From the NCBI GenBank assembly GCA_018398585.1, contig JAGTTD010000001.1:33991938-34055937 (forward strand): 64,000 nt of DNA. The letters run 5' to 3'. The DNA comes from Simmondsia chinensis (Eukaryota; Streptophyta; Magnoliopsida; Caryophyllales; Simmondsiaceae). Each line of letters opens with the position of its first letter. The stretch's first letter is position 1. The notes beneath the pieces are model-generated. The model did not search any database, was not told where the DNA came from, and worked only from the letters and a program-made list of their open reading frames with translations. Below, in pieces: positions 34,562 to 44,829 of this stretch. The translations under genes were made by a program, and so were the position numbers.

Positions 34562-34573
34562 TATATATATACA

Positions 34574-34611
<38 letters not shown>

Positions 34612-35081
34612 TTTGTTTTGAAGAAATTTAAATTTACAACTAACTTTTATTTTTTATTTCGCTAAATTTCTAATTTTAAAAGTTTAGTTTTTGATAAAAA
34701 GTGTACCAATTTTAATCAGAGGAAAATAAGTTAGGTACCCTGAGGTTTAAATATTTATCATTTAGGTACTTAGACATTTCAATATATAAAATGGGATACT
34801 CTGGGATTTGAATATTTTATCACCTAGGTACTTTATTTTGAAATTTCATAAATTTTTATAAGAATTTAACTAATTATTTGCAAAAAGTATTAATATAATA
34901 CATGAATACTATAATATATATAAGATAACGCCAATATTTTCATAAAAAATTTAACAAATTGTGATAAAATATTCACCGAGTATTGGCGTAAACCACCTTG
35001 AAATTACCAAAACATATTACATGTCATTTTCGCATTTTTTGGCAAAAAATCAATAGATTCTAATGAAAATACTAATACATA
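34562..35081. other. AT-rich stretch, no gene seen
   Basis: Begins with a TA/AT microsatellite (about 34562-34608) and continues AT-rich. Two related phrases at about 34735-34760 and 34790-34830 (TAGGTAC...TTTAAATATTT) look like a small repeat. No domain or RNA gene. Confidence 0.5.
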
Positions 35082-36118
35082 GGGCAAAACAAAAAAAGAT
35101 CCATGTACTTTACAATTAAACACAACACACCCCCTGAACTTTGAATTTCTTGAAATAGCTTCTTGAACTTCATAATTAAATACAATACACACCTTGCACT
35201 TTTAGTTTCATAAAATAACCTTTTGAACTTTATTATTACGCAAAACAAACCTCTTGAACTTTGTATCTAAACATAATACACCATCTACACTTTCAATTTC
35301 CAAACATAGGCCTTGAAATTTGTTATTACATGCAACTCATCTCCGAACTTTGTATATGAACACAATTCACCCCTTAGACATTAATAAATTTGAAACTTAA
35401 AACAAAATAAGAAAAAATTATTGAAAAATTTTGAAAAATATGATAATATTTTTTTAACGTTGGAAAAAATTAGATTAATAAACATAAAATTTAAAAAATA
35501 TCAAATTAAAAATCAAGGATTTTCTGCTTTTATACAAAAGATTGGGATTTTATTTTTTTAGGCAAAAAATAGAGCTTTATGCTTCAAAGTAAAATATAAG
35601 AACATTTTCTAACATTTACACAAAAAAGTTTTTAATTAATTAGTAATAACAATATAAATTTAGAAGATAATTAAATATTTTTTAAATTTTCATAAAATTA
35701 CTATAAGATCAAATATAATTTTTTTTGAAAAATATAAATTTCAAAATTAGATTAATAAATATAAAATTAAAAAATAGTAAGACATTAAAAATTTGAAAAT
35801 AAATTCTGAAATTTTTTTTTTTAAAGTTGAAAAACCAAAGTTAGATAATATTACTATAATTTTTCAAACTTTTGCCAAAAAATATTTTTCCAGAATTTGT
35901 TTCAATTTTTTTAATTTTGTACATTCTTTTTAATTTCATTTTTGTTAATATCTAAGGGGTGTCTTATGTTTAATAACAAAGTTCGAAGGTATGAATTGTG
36001 TCTAATAATAAAGTTCAAGAGCTAAATTTAAAATTTAGGAGATTTATTGTGTTTAATTGCAAGTTCGGGAGGCTATTTTTTGAAATTGAAAGTGCAAAGA
36101 GTGTCTTATGTTTAATTG
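35082..36118. mobile_element. Second long inverted-repeat element, right end lost
   Basis: The left arm starts GGGCAAAAC and runs through several ACTTTACAATTAAACACAAC-like repeats. The right arm, from about 35945, carries the reverse complement (GTCTTATGTTTAAT, TTGAAATTGAAAGTGCA). It is related to 32313-33322 but its outer right end is missing, because sequence changes to the TRIM-like LTR at 36119. The centre is AT-rich and non-coding. Confidence 0.62.
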
Positions 36119-37116
36119 TATGGGGTCTCCTTAGCCTGTCCAATACTAATGCACATTGATTGTGTTCAGGTATGTCCGTGGTATGCCGTGTATTTCATCT
36201 CTTGAAGGTACATATTGCTGCTTGTTGACCATAGGAGGGTGGCTGGCCCGGCCCTAGCCTTAGGGGCCTGGGCGCCGCACGGGTGATCTGCGCTCATCTC
36301 GTGACAAGTGGTATCAGAGCGAGGCTCATGATACGCGAGTAAGCAGCTGTGGTGGGACCGAGCTTGTCTGTGGTGCTGGACACTCCTGGGGAATGGGAGT
36401 TGCTCGTGTCCTAGGTGCGTCGAGCGGGTTTGTCCGTGGGTATGGACACTCCTTGTGTGGGAGGGGCACTCTAACGAGGAACTTTCGAGTGAAGTTGAGT
36501 GGCTCGCAGTTCCGGTTGTAGCGGAAGGCGCACCGTGTTGGGTGCCGGTCAGGCGTGCTGACTGTATGACTAGCTTACTGCGTGGAGATTGGGCCGATCC
36601 TTGGGGTGCAGTGCAAAGTTCACAAGGTGAAGAGTCAATAAACATCATGAAGTGAGACATGTACGTGGTGCACTATGGTGCATAGAGCTGGCAGGTTGCT
36701 TTTTGGGCACGCTGCTTATCGTCAGGCGAGTGTCAATGGCATGTCAGGGGTGTCACACAGGAGGGGATGACGATGTGGTCATCCCGTGACCAATCAAGGC
36801 TGCTAGAGATACAGAGATGCGATGATGGGGAGGCACCCGCAACGAGGACGTTTGCGGAATTAGGTGGGGGAGAATGTCACGGGCCGCCTTTAGCTGACAC
36901 TGTCCCCAGTGCTCAATAAGCAGACATATGCCATATGGGGTCTCCTTAGCCTGTCTGATACTAATGCACATTGATTGTGTTCAGGTATGTCCGTGGTATG
37001 CCGTGTATTTCGTCTCTTGAAGGTGCATATTGCTGCTTGTTGACCATAGGGGGTAGGTTGGCCCGACCCTAGCCTCAGGGGCTTGGGTGCTGCACGGGTG
37101 ATCTATGCTCATCCCG
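36119..37116 (+). mobile_element. TRIM-like LTR element with clipped outer LTR ends
   Basis: Left LTR part 36119-36306, initiator-Met primer site TGGTATCAGAGC at 36309-36320, a GC-rich interior of about 570 bp without domains, polypurine tract GGTGGGGGAGAA at 36863-36874, and right LTR 36875-37116 starting TGTCACGGG. The LTRs match closely over 36119-36300 and 36935-37116. The left LTR lacks its first about 60 bp and the right LTR lacks its last few bases, so both outer ends were lost. With no gag or pol it would depend on other elements. The GC content stands out from the AT-rich surroundings. Confidence 0.82.
36309..36320 (+). other. Primer-binding site, initiator-Met type
   Basis: TGGTATCAGAGC, complementary to the 3' end of initiator tRNA-Met, two bases after the LTR end CGTGACA. 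Confidence 0.88.
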
Positions 37117-37655
37117 CCTGAGTAGGGTTGGGGGGCTTTTTGGTGGGGGGAGTTGGATGTATAGGCATGTCAAAATAAATTTAAAAGCAAAACATTTGAA
37201 AAAATACTTAATTTTGAGAAGCATGTACACTTATACCTAAGAGATATATATATTTTACCATTAAGGTAAAAAATCAACTAGTAATTAAGATTTAGATTTA
37301 GTTAATTTTTATCCAAAATAATAATGATAAAAATTAATAACTAACCTTTTTTGAAACTAGAACTCAAGACCTATGACTAAAGCACCACCATGTTAATACA
37401 TGCAATGCAGGGTTGGTTAGTCTCCATTTAAAAGGTTAATAAATAGGCAAAAATAAAGCCATTTTTCAATCTTTACAGGTCTCAAACATGCGACCTACAT
37501 GAACGAATAATAGGTAACCACTTTGCTAATGGATGATAAGTTATGCAAATGCACTATATAATTGTTTTATTTTTCGTACCAATCCATATACATTCTAAAC
37601 GTTGGGTAGTAAAGCTACAGTGTCCATGCTCCCCATTGCCTACAACGTGCGTCTG
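37117..37655. other. Non-coding CACTA interior with tRNA-like words on the minus strand
   Basis: No gene. On the minus strand, about 37535-37480, GGTCGCATGTTTGAGACCTG preceded by AAAGTGGTTACC resembles a B box and a partial A box, and a second B-box-like GGTCTTGAGTTCTAG occurs near 37365. These may be remnants of a tRNA-derived SINE. Confidence 0.4.
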
Positions 37656-38328
37656 CCATTGAATACAAAGCTTAGTATCCTATACTATCATATATTAACT
37701 AATAATATGTACTTATTATTATTGGATCAATAAATTTTAACACAATAAAGTATTTTCTGACTCATCCGCCAAATTGTGGGTGGGGGGTTTCAAATTATCA
37801 ACTCCATAGTATTAAAAGTATTTAAGATGCTATTCTTGTACTCATATTAGTATCGTATATAAACTGATACTATAGAGTTAGTAGTATTGGATACAAAACT
37901 TTCTGACACAACAAAGTATTTTCCCCTTCATTCGCCAAAATGTGGGCGGGGATTTCAAATTATTACCTCAGTAGTATCAAAAAGTTTTTCAATGGTAGTC
38001 TTGTACCCCTATTAGTATCGTATATAAACTGATACTATAGAGTTAGTAGTATTAGATAAAAAAACATTCCAACACAATAAAGTATTTTCCCGTTCATCCA
38101 CCAAAATGTGGATGTAGGGTTTCAAATTATTAATTCAATAGTATCAAAATTATTCCCGATGCTACTCTTGTACCCCTATTAATATCATATATAAACTGAT
38201 AGTATAGAGTCAATAGTATAGGATTCAAATTTTTCGGATACAAATGAACACTTTCTCGCCCCTTCCTGCCAAATTAACTCAATAGTGTCGGACTACAGAT
38301 ATCTGATACTGTTAAACTAAATTTTTCG
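37656..38328. repeat. CACTA right subterminal tandem repeats
   Basis: Roughly four degenerate units of about 165-170 bp, each with CAATAAAGTATTTTC, a short GTGGG-rich spot, TTTCAAATTATTA, then GTATCGTATATAAACTGATA and CTATAGAGTTAGTAGTA. The GATACT words are the inverse of those in the left subterminal region. The first unit is shared with the isolated fragment at 6036-6343. Confidence 0.85.
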
Positions 38329-38355
38329 ATACTAAAGGGAGTTTTTCTGGTAGTG
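38329..38355 (-). repeat. CACTA right terminal inverted repeat
   Basis: Ends GTTTTTCTGGTAGTG, followed by the GGA target duplication at 38356-38358. Confidence 0.9.
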
Positions 38356-38358
38356 GGA

Positions 38359-39453
38359 CAATAACCATGTTTGCAGTATTATTCTCTACACCAATTTTCT
38401 ATAATTACACTTGATTTGCATCTAGTTAGTATATAGTGAACTTACTCCTAACAACTAGATGTTTTGTTCTGTCATGGTATACTATGCTTTTACTTAATGC
38501 CAAAGTAGATTGGCCTCCCAGACCCCGCTTATGCGGGAGCCCTTATGGCACTGGGCCTGTTGTTGTTGTTGCCCAAATAGATTGGCCATCTGAATGCATG
38601 ACTGGTGGTCCTAAGTTCAATTTTTATCTCGAACATGATTCCCCTCAACCAAATCCCCTCTTTAATTGTATCTGTTAATCCTAGAAATTCAGCTCCAATT
38701 ATTGACAAAGCTATTGTGGAATGAATTCTAGATTTCCAACTTATTGCTCCACCTATAAAGGTGAAAATATAGAATGTGGTTGATCTCCTCCTATCGAAAT
38801 CCCCACCAACGTCAACATCAGTATACCCATTTAGTTTCAGGTGCTTTTGGTCTCCACCAAAGGTTAAACTTAAATCTAAGATTCCCCTAACATACCTTAG
38901 AACCCATTTTAGCTCATCCCAATGTGCTTTCCAAAGATTTTGCATGAATTTGAAAAGAACACTCATAGGATAAGCCAAATCTAGTCTAGTGCAGGGCTTG
39001 GCATACATGAGTGGTATATGGCATTTGTGTAGGGAATACTAGCCATCTTCGTTTTTTTGTGTTAGTTCAAGGACACGGAATTGAAGAAAATTTGTACTAA
39101 GTTGCCATGGGTAACTTCATTATTTTTACAATAGAACATATTAAACCGTTTCAAGACTTTAGTTAAGTATTTCTCTTGTGATAATGCACTGTTCTTAACC
39201 CTCTATCTCTGATTCTCCATGACTAAAACCTTTTAGCCTCGCGTAAATCTTTTATATCAAATGATTCATTCAGTTTTTGGTTTAGGTGATTAATCTCACC
39301 TATAGATTTACTGACAAAAAGCATATCATCGACATATATCAGCAAGCATATGGAATGGTCATCATCAACATTCTTAAAATAGAAACATGTATCATGCACT
39401 AATCTACTAAAGCCATTATTTAAAATTTTCAAAAAACAATCATTTAAGTCCAT
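38359..39453 (-). pseudogene. copia RT C-terminus and RNase H of the outer element
   Basis: Minus strand, reading from 39453: ICLLIYVDDMLFVSKSI holds the catalytic YVDD of reverse transcriptase (about 39345-39315). Then 39008-38588 encodes LKWVLRYVRGILDLSLTFGG, YTDVDVGGDFDRRRSTTFYI and GGAISWKSRIHSTIALS, the RNase H block of copia pol. The frame shifts between the two. RNase H is cut by the RTE tail at 38516-38570, resumes as SIVYHDRTKHL at about 38490-38455, and its last segment is cut by the CACTA element (compare the minus strand of 10052-10000). The domain would degrade the RNA template. It is not functional. Confidence 0.88.
38516..38570 (+). mobile_element. 55-bp RTE LINE tail inside the copia RNase H
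   Basis: AGACCCCGCTTATGCGGGAG leads to CACTGGGCC and TTG repeats, the 3' end of an RTE LINE. Flanks GCCAAAGTAGATTGGCC (38499-38515) and GCCCAAATAGATTGGCC (38571-38587) agree at 15 of 17 bases. It entered after the copia element was in place. Confidence 0.83.
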
Positions 39454-40769
39454 ACATGGACTATTTTAGTCCAATCATGTTCAACAAAATAAGGTTCATT
39501 TCAAGCCAAGCCCTGAGGATTTCCTCCTCAAACTCTCCATGAAAAAATGCAGTTGCAACATCCATTTATTCCAAACACAAATCAAATTTCATAGTCAAAC
39601 ACATCAAGATCCCGATAGTGGTATGTTTCACAACCGGTGAGAAAATTTCAGTATAATCCACCCCTTCTTTTCATATGAATCCTTTGGGCACAAGTCTATC
39701 CTTAAATCGAGGCATCCCATCTAGTGTTTCGCGCTCTTTATCTTTAAACACCCACTTAGAGCTTACTAATTTCCAACCCTTGGGGTCTAGTATCAGTGTC
39801 CGAGTCTGATTTTTCCTAAAGCTCTCCATTTCTTCAGTCATAGCATTCAGCTACTTTACCGAATGTTTGTTGCTTATACTCTCGATAGGACAAAGGTTTA
39901 GTCTCCACAGATTCTAGGCCATTATTTAGGGCATATGCTATACAATCAACATACCCAAACCTCTTAGGTGCCCTAATTTCCCTCCTGACCATATATCTAG
40001 TCAATTGATAGTTCTCAAGGTTCTATACTGCCACAGTTTCACTATCTGACCCCTAATAGTTCCCTTTTTTTTGTGTTTCTGGTCCATTTTCAGTCTCATT
40101 TCATTTTCACGTTCTGGTAGATTGTGCTAGATTGGTTAACTTCAAATTCATAGATTTTTTGGGTCAAACTTCCTAGCAATCTTTGCTATTTTAGAACCAT
40201 CATTTAAATCTTATTTTAGATAGGGCATTTCATTTTTGTTAAAAGTTACATTCCTACTAATTATACTTATGGTCCTATTTCTATCCTTAACCACTAAATC
40301 TATAATCTTTAACATTGGTTGGGTAGCCTATAAAGACCCCTTGACAGACCTATGTTCAAATTTTCCTTCATTTTGGTGAGCAAATATAGAATGAACCATA
40401 CACACACAGATGATCATATTTAGGAGGTTTTCTAGACCACACATGCTCTGGTTTTTTCAAGTTAATAGCAATACATGGTGATCCGTTTATCATATATATA
40501 TAGCAATATTAACAACCTTTGCTCGGAATTTCTAATTCGAACTAGATGAAAAAAAACATGCATTTAATCCTATCTAGCAGTGTTCTATTAATTTTTTTAG
40601 CTACACCAGTTTGTTGGGGGTGTTTTCATAATAGCAAGGTGTCTTTTTATTCTGTATTGGTCACATAAAGCATCAAATTCATTGTTCACAAACTCTAGTC
40701 CATTGTTAGTTCTTAAACCTTTATTTTCCTTGGTTTGGTTTTCTACCATTTAACGAAGGTTCAAAACAA
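39454..40769 (-). pseudogene. copia integrase C-terminus and RT N-terminus, heavily decayed
   Basis: Minus strand. Fragmentary matches to copia pol in several frames: near 39780-39700 the block before RT (a WVFK-like stretch), near 39560-39470 the MDVATAFFHGEFEEEILR-like block in broken form, and near 40640-40560 part of the integrase core. No continuous frame. It lies between the clear RT segment (39453) and the clear integrase segment (40770), in the order expected. Confidence 0.6.
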
Positions 40770-41396
40770 TCATTGTTGTTTTTCCAATAGAAATGCCCAA
40801 ACTTTCCTAGAATAGTAATCCATAATAGATAGAAAGTAATGGGCTGGGCCCCTTGTAGGTACCCTTGAGGGACCCCACAAACCAGAGTGTACATAATCAA
40901 TGGGACCAATATATGTATGTAAACAAGTAGAAAATACAAATCTATGTTGCTTTCGAATTATGTTGTAGTCACAAAAATCCACCTTTGACACAGTATCAGG
41001 TCCTAACAACCCTTGCTTACTCAGTTCAACTGAGCCTCTCTCATAAATATGGCCTAACCTTCTATGGCATATGTTTATAGTGTCAGGTCTATCTTTCTTA
41101 ACTAAGCAAGATTTGCTAGAAATCACCTCCCCTTTAAGGACATAAAGACCATTATTGACCACTTGGTATAGATGTCCTAGTAATATAAGGTTTCTTCTTA
41201 ACTCATGGACGAGTCCAACACCCTCTAAGAGAAAGTTAGACCCTCCAAACACCCTAATTCTCACTAGACCAAATCCCACAACCCCATAGACATTGTTATT
41301 GCCCGATAGTACCCTTCCCTCATTCACAGTTTTGTAAGAAGTAAAATATGAATGTTCATATGACATATGAAAACTATCCAAGACCTTATCACCCAT
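40770..41396 (-). pseudogene. copia protease tail, GAG-pre-integrase and integrase start
   Basis: Minus strand, 208 residues open. Near the N-terminus SFHMSYEHSYFTSYKTVNEG and GNNNVYGVVGFGLVRIRVFG are the protease region, but the catalytic DSG just upstream is degraded to a D-K-V. The GAG-pre-integrase His is at ICHRRLGHIYERG (about residues 118-130), followed by CDYNIIRKQHR. The integrase begins GPIDYVHSGLWGP, where the first catalytic Asp position (HSDLWGP in relatives) reads HSG, and continues SIMDYYSRKVWAFLL. Loss of a catalytic Asp shows decay even in this longest frame. Confidence 0.87.
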
Positions 41397-41833
41397 TCAT
41401 CCACTGTAAGTTTAGATGAAGTCAATAACATTTCACCCGGCTCATAACTATCAGATGACATAGTGTTTTCAACAGTGGGTTGATTCTTGTTGTTCTTATT
41501 ATTATTATTATCTCTTGCCTTGGAACTATCTCTAATAGAAAGTCCTTCTCAATTATTGCCACTAGTACCAGGGTATTTGCCATCGCATTTTAGTTCTACT
41601 ATTTTTGACCTTGGGGCATCTTATACTTCATAAAGAGATATGGTCCTTAAAGGCTTTCAAATACTAGGGTAAAGAACCTAAAAGAATCGCGACCTGAACC
41701 TCATCAGGAACCGTGACCTTGACAATAGTTAGCTCTTTTAATACCCTACAAAAGTTATCTAAGTTGTGCTCTAAAGGTCTATTCCCTTCCATCCTAAAGG
41801 TGTAGAATCTTTCCATGTATAATGCCACGTTTG

Positions 41834-42043
41834 CTAAAGACTAGCGGCATAAAGTTCATCTAATTTGTTCGAAATAGCAGTACAAGTCTTTTTAGAGCTA
41901 ACTTTAGCCAAAAACAAATTATCAAGAGAGAGTAAGAGGTTACCATGCGTTGACTGCTCAATGTGTACCTTCTTCTTATCCATTAGGCCTTCTGTCTTAT
42001 CCTTCTCTGCAAGAAGCATTGAACTAGCCTCATTTGACATCAA
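41834..42043 (-). pseudogene. copia gag fragment
   Basis: Minus strand, 69 residues. KCxAISNKLDELY-like ending (TCTAISNKLDELYAASL) preceded by ASSMLLAEKDKTEG matches the start of copia gag (UBN2-type) where the capsid helices begin. The rest of gag, leftwards to 41450, is spread over other frames with stops. It sits just inside the primer site, as expected. Confidence 0.7.
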
Positions 42044-42146
42044 GTAAGCCTTAACATCAACCTTTCATAACTCAAATTCGTTTCTCTCATTGAACTTTTC
42101 TATCGTGCTTAGCGGATGCCATTTCTCGGATCTTTACACTAACATA

Positions 42147-42160
42147 TGGCTCTGATACCA
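42147..42160 (-). other. Primer-binding site of the outer copia element
   Basis: Minus strand TGGTATCAGAGCCA, complementary to initiator tRNA-Met, two bases from the LTR at 42163. It sets the orientation of the outer element. Confidence 0.9.
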
Positions 42161-42162
42161 CT

Positions 42163-43111
42163 TGTTGATGTTATCTTTAAAAATGACTTCTATTAAGACT
42201 AATTTACAACTCAAAATCCCCATAGATCAAACGATACAATGCAGGAACAAACGAAAAGCGCTAAACAACAAGAGCACTAGATGTTACGTGGTTCAGACCC
42301 AAAAAAAGATGGCCTCATTCCACTACTCCTTATTACTAGAGAAGCCTATCCAGTATGTTAGATATTATTACAAATTACAAGGAGAATTTACTACGTATGT
42401 ACAAATTACATGAAAAAAAAAATTTCCTTGGCTTATAAGATAGGAACCTCAAATCTAAACCCTAATCTAATAGATCTTCTCACTAGAACCTCTTAATCGC
42501 CATGGATGAGCAAGATAAGGAACTAGGGTTATGGTTTTATATTAGACAGAAGCAAAGGGAAAAGGAAATGAAGAGAGAGAGAACGTAAAAATACGAAATC
42601 TAGATCTCAACTTTCTCTTTCTTGCCCCCTTAAATACCCTTGCCTCCTCATTCACAACACACCCCAACTCCTAGTATCACCCTTGATTAATGCATGAGTG
42701 GACAGGCCATATACTGAACAAAAGAAATATGAATCGGGTACACATTAAGGTGAGACATGTCCTAGGATGGTCGTTGGATGGGAGGCCTGTGTCACTTGAG
42801 AGATGGGGCAAAGAAACAATGCAAGTAAACGAGCAATGGCACAAACATCAAATAGTAAGCACTGGCAGGGGCAAAAGGGACACTGTCTCTTTGGCCGCAA
42901 AACTTGAAATCACAACGGAATTGCCCATAAGTTTCCAATTAATTAAACAATTGCCACCGAGTATTCAAATTCTCTAAACGTCGCATTTTTCTCTTTTTGT
43001 TTAACCAAGTTATGCATTTATTTGCTAGTTAAAATCCTAACATTATGTCTAAGCTCATTTTAGCCTTAAATTAATATTAAGGCTAGCATATATCGGACCA
43101 ATTATACAACA
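42163..43111 (-). repeat. 5' LTR of the outer copia element
   Basis: 949 bp, TGTTGATGTTATC to ATTATACAACA. Homologous to 8913-9870 throughout with many single-base differences, so the element is old. Confidence 0.87.
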
Positions 43112-43312
43112 CATAGCTAATACTCCTCAGTTTGAGATAGTTTTAGATGTGAATTGTCGCCCCAATTGAGGCAAATTTAAAAAAAAAAAAAAAAAGCTGA
43201 TCCGTTACAAATTTGTGATGGAAGGTGTTGGTAAACTATAATTTAGCAGCTTGCTACGGTAGCTGGGCATGCAGGTTACACAGACAATTATTTGAACAAA
43301 AATTTAAAACAA

Positions 43313-43820
43313 CACAATTCACTCAGTAAGGGTAAAACAACATAATCCGGCCAGTAGAGGTAAAATCAACACAACTCGCCCAATAGAGGCAAAATCAACA
43401 CAACTCGCCCAATAGAGGCAAAATCATCACAATTCACCCAGGAGAGGTAAAATAAACACAATTCTCCCCGTAGGGGCAAAATCAACATAATTCGCCTAGT
43501 AGAAGCAAAAGCAACACAATTCGCCCAGTCGAGGTAAAATCAACATAATTCTCCAAATTAAGGCAAATTCAACACAATTCGCCCGCTAGAGACAAAAGCA
43601 ACACAATTCACCCGATAGAGGTAAAATCAACATAATTCGCCCAGTAGAGGCAAAATCAACACAATTAGCCCAGTGGGAGAAAAATCAACACAATTCGCCC
43701 AGTGGGGACAAAATCAACACAATTTGCCCAGTAGAGGCAAAACCAACACAATTCGCCCAATAGAGGCAAAAGCAATACAATTCGCCCAGTAGAGGTAAAA
43801 TCAACACTATTCGCCTATTT
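43313..43820. repeat. 29-bp minisatellite, about 17 copies
   Basis: Consensus CACAATTCGCCCAGTAGAGG plus CAAAATCAA, with unit starts at 43313, 43341, 43370, 43399, 43428, 43457 and so on every 29 bp to about 43805. The first unit is 28 bp and most units differ by a few bases. It ends just before a TATA-like box and a Tat-like LTR segment, so it may belong to the U3 or untranslated region of a gypsy element. Confidence 0.93.
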
Positions 43821-44160
43821 TATCCCTCCAAAACACATTTATTAAAGATAGAATCAAACATACTTGCTCTTTAAGTCAAGTCATACTAATCCACAAATTG
43901 ACTTCCTCTATAAAAGGACTACATGCCTCCTTCACCTGGACCGATTCCTACGATCATCTTCATGGAGCAATAATCGCTCAAATGCCTTATTCTCCTCAGA
44001 CTAAGTGTTTTATCTCTATTATTTCATTTATTACTTGCCATTATTTACTGTTTTATAATATTGATACTGACTTGAGTGTCGAAGGGGTCCCCCGTGGGTT
44101 GCTCCATGGGCCCCTCTAACCGTTCGTTTGATCTTGTAGGGAATATCAAGTTGGGCATAT
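43821..44160 (+). mobile_element. Possible Tat/Ogre-like LTR end with TATA box
   Basis: TATAAAAGG at 43909-43917 is followed by a leader and by TGACTTGAGTGTCGAAGGGG with CCCCCGTGGG, a phrase that recalls the R/U5 part of Tat/Ogre gypsy LTRs (TGACTT...GTCGGAG...). No coding sequence or partner LTR is present. The identification is by resemblance only. Confidence 0.38.
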
Positions 44161-44829
44161 AGCTAGAGCTTGAGTTCAACTCATTCTAGCAAGCCCCACC
44201 TCATACAAAACTCCAAAGTGATGAATAAACACATTGACTAAATTCATCACAAATAGAAAGTTCCATTGCTAATTCATCTCTGCTTTAAAATGGATTAGTG
44301 GTTATGAAAATTTGAAGCGGCTATGCCCATTGACATCCCATCTTATATCTCGCACAGAGTTTTGCACAACAATCTTAAAAGGAGACATTACAAGAAATAA
44401 TTTATGAAAATTGGTAAAACTATCACAAATTTGTGTTAAGTGCCTTACCACTTGAACCAATACCTTGGAGTTTATGAAACATTTAAAATTTTGTCTAGTG
44501 GCATGCTAGGAGAGACTAACTACCTCCCTAGTAGGAAATGTGAACAACTAAATAATGTACTCTGGAAAAGAGCTAAGATAGGCCAAAGAAACTATTAGAC
44601 ATGACCATAGCCGCCTAAACCTTACTGGAGAGATGCCTTTAGGTAGATCTAAATGGAGGTTAAAAATACATGTGGTTAAAATAATTGTTAGAAGAGAAAA
44701 GCCTACTAATGCTAGTTCACAGTGTCTTTAGGCCTTCTTGTCTATTATTTTTTTCTATTTTATTGTTGCCTGTATGTTTGGTATTGCTTTATTTTGCTAG
44801 AATCTAGGGGTAGTATGGTTCAATTTTGA
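44161..44829. other. No gene seen
   Basis: Moderately AT-rich, no domain, no terminal repeats. A short ACATTACAAGAAATAATT near 44391 resembles a CACTA end word, but there is no partner. Confidence 0.5.

Larger units (their letters stand above)
10053..38355. mobile_element. CACTA (En/Spm-type) transposon, 28.3 kb with nested insertions
   Basis: The left end CACTACAAGAAAAATTCCCT and the reverse complement of the right end, CACTACCAGAAAAACTCCCT, form terminal inverted repeats that agree at 24 of the first 27 bases. Both sides carry the 3-bp duplication GGA (10050-10052 and 38356-38358), the size expected for CACTA elements. Both ends have AT-rich subterminal repeats built on GATACTATTA-like words. 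No TNP2-like transposase is seen, so it is non-autonomous. Removing the gypsy block (about 10599-26945) leaves about 12 kb, which itself contains a tandem array and several small elements. It interrupts the C-terminal end of the pol frame of the outer copia element. Confidence 0.9.
8913..43111 (-). mobile_element. Outer Ty1/copia element split by a CACTA insertion
   Basis: Two similar LTRs (8913-9870 and 42163-43111) face each other across 34 kb. On the minus strand the order from the right is 5' LTR, initiator-Met primer site, gag, protease, integrase, RT, RNase H, which defines Ty1/copia. The last part of pol and the polypurine tract lie at 9871-10052, separated from the rest by the CACTA element at 10053-38355. 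Without the CACTA and RTE insertions the element would be about 5.8 kb, normal for the family. The flanking pentamers TATGG (8908-8912) and CATAG (43112-43116) match at three of five bases with two transitions, so the target duplication is at best decayed. Confidence 0.88.

Noticed and set aside
36166..36660. 164-residue minus-strand open frame as a gene
   Set aside because: It covers the LTR, primer site and interior of a TRIM-like element on the opposite strand; no domain.
43313..43820. Regular 29-bp repeats resembling a CRISPR array
   Set aside because: Units are directly adjacent with no spacers, and the setting is a plant nuclear genome. It is a minisatellite.
44380..44420. A further CACTA end (ACATTACAAGAAATA)
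   Set aside because: No C at the first position, no partner end and no subterminal repeats.
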